A stretch of DNA of 64,000 nt, taken from the NCBI GenBank assembly GCA_964653285.1, contig CAZZEX010000014.1, forward strand, positions 4,971 to 68,970, in the 5' to 3' direction. This DNA comes from CAZZEX01 sp964653285. Its GTDB lineage: Bacteria; Chloroflexota; Anaerolineae; B4-G1. The translations under genes and the position numbers were made by a program. Of this stretch, positions 63,492 through 64,000 are shown piece after piece (position 1 is the first letter of the stretch; each line of letters begins with the position of its first letter). Below the pieces are notes generated by a model. The model saw nothing but the letters and a program-made list of their open reading frames with translations. It had not been told where the DNA came from and made no database searches.

Positions 63492-64000
63492 TCATTTACG
63501 TGGTATCTCCGCCAACACATCCAACCCCATGTCCTCCAGTTCCTCCGCCTCGCGGACGGTGGGATCCAGGTAGTGCCACAGGAGCGCCAGCGCGACGCCG
63601 ACGACCAGCGCCAGGCCAATTTTGATCGCCGGTCCCATCAACTGGGAACGCAGTCCGGGGGGGAGCAGGACAGACGCGGGTGTGTCCAGCAGACGGACAG
63701 CCGGCTCAATGCCTTCCAATTGAGGGAAGTAGGCCGCGCCGTTCCCGGTCAGTTCTGCGGTGATGGCCTCAGCCACGGCGACGATCTGCTCCGCGTCGGG
63801 CCATGTGAGGTAGACGACAAGGATGGATTGGGCGTTGTCGGTGACGATGGCTCTCTGGATAACGGCGGGGGCAACTTCGAGGCCCGTTTCGGCCAGGTGC
63901 GAGGCGACTGCCTGGGCGAAGACTCCGGTCTCGGCCACGTCGGCCAGGCCGTTGGCGACGTACTCGGAGGCGAGCCACGGATAGTAGCGGTCGTAGTCCT
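63492..64000 (-). CDS. Wzz/chain-length determinant-like protein, N-terminus beyond window
   Basis: The frame runs off the window end; the visible part reads YPWLASEYVANGLADVAETG and onward. It ends with a helix LMGPAIKIGLALVVGVALAL and WHYLDPTVREAEELEDMGLD to VLAEIPRK. Helix followed by DPTVREAEELE is typical of the C-terminal end of Wzz/tyrosine kinase modulator proteins. With the gene at 62112 there are two such proteins in the cluster, separated by a broken gene. The kinase domain is separate (61403). Confidence 0.85.
   Translation of the reverse strand, partial: DYDRYYPWLASEYVANGLADVAETGVFAQAVASHLAETGLEVAPAVIQRAIVTDNAQSILVVYLTWPDAEQIVAVAEAITAELTGNGAAYFPQLEGIEPAVRLLDTPASVLLPPGLRSQLMGPAIKIGLALVVGVALALLWHYLDPTVREAEELEDMGLDVLAEIPRK

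Overview
The window is high-GC bacterial chromosome, most likely from an uncultured Chloroflexota (Anaerolineae-like). The pointers are the gene repertoire (BmpA-type nucleoside transporter, two DegV proteins beside plsY, NfnAB-like pair, LysM and beta-propeller proteins anchored in the membrane), the MurA with Asp in place of the active-site Cys, and a striking load of short word-like repeats in gene ends, intergenic gaps and even inside reading frames. This taxonomic call is an inference from content only; there is no rRNA gene in the window.

Layout. 1-9926 (minus): a purine/nucleoside uptake and salvage block, with a BMP-family lipoprotein, double ATPase, two permeases, adenine deaminase, hydantoinase/dihydropyrimidinase, a NUDIX hydrolase and a PIN/Phd-type toxin-antitoxin pair. 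10242-16302 (plus): fabF, fabH and a three-gene acyl-CoA carboxylase (carboxyltransferase, biotin carboxylase, biotin carrier) with overlapping starts and stops. 16332-21619 (minus): 8-oxoguanine-deaminase-like amidohydrolase, murA, a small membrane protein and a SAM hydroxide adenosyltransferase-like gene, plus a plus-strand LysM/lamin-tail protein. 21830-28893 (plus): uppS remnant, radical SAM protein overlapping an NAD synthetase, MFS exporter, wHTH regulator, phasin-like protein, DUF1232 protein, FAD reductase. 29219-34300 (plus): frameshifted small gene, GT4 glycosyltransferase, patatin lipase, GAF histidine kinase and response regulator. 35308-41939 (plus): phospholipid block (DegV, CDP-alcohol transferase-like, DegV, PlsY), truncated patatin, UbiB/ABC1 kinase, LysM protein. 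41995-46817: NfnB/NfnA-like pair (minus), an orphan CoA-transferase beta subunit and a PLP aminotransferase. 46994-52943 (minus): polyprenyl glycosylphosphotransferase, GT4, then a glycyl radical enzyme very like trans-4-hydroxy-L-proline dehydratase with its activase. 53079-58670 (minus): tRNA-Gln(CTG), REC-histidine kinase, inactive metallopeptidase-like protein, RNase PH, beta-propeller/TPR protein. 58815-64000: metallophosphoesterase (plus) and an exopolysaccharide set (RmlA-type nucleotidyltransferase, CpsD-like kinase, two Wzz-like proteins).

The most notable signals are non-genic. (i) A G-run/C-run palindromic repeat sits inside at least five reading frames and in two cases appears as a phased multi-copy array encoding a proline-rich loop. 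(ii) A 122-bp MITE-like element with 16-bp inverted ends and a perfect 9-bp target duplication interrupts a four-helix-bundle gene. (iii) A nested inverted-repeat element abuts a 61-codon remnant of uppS. (iv) Several gene remnants and one-base frameshifts are visible. (v) Extended minus-10 promoters (TGTGnTAnnAT) recur, some so close to the ATG that leaderless transcripts are expected. All calls are from reading the sequence and remembered family features; no database search was run.
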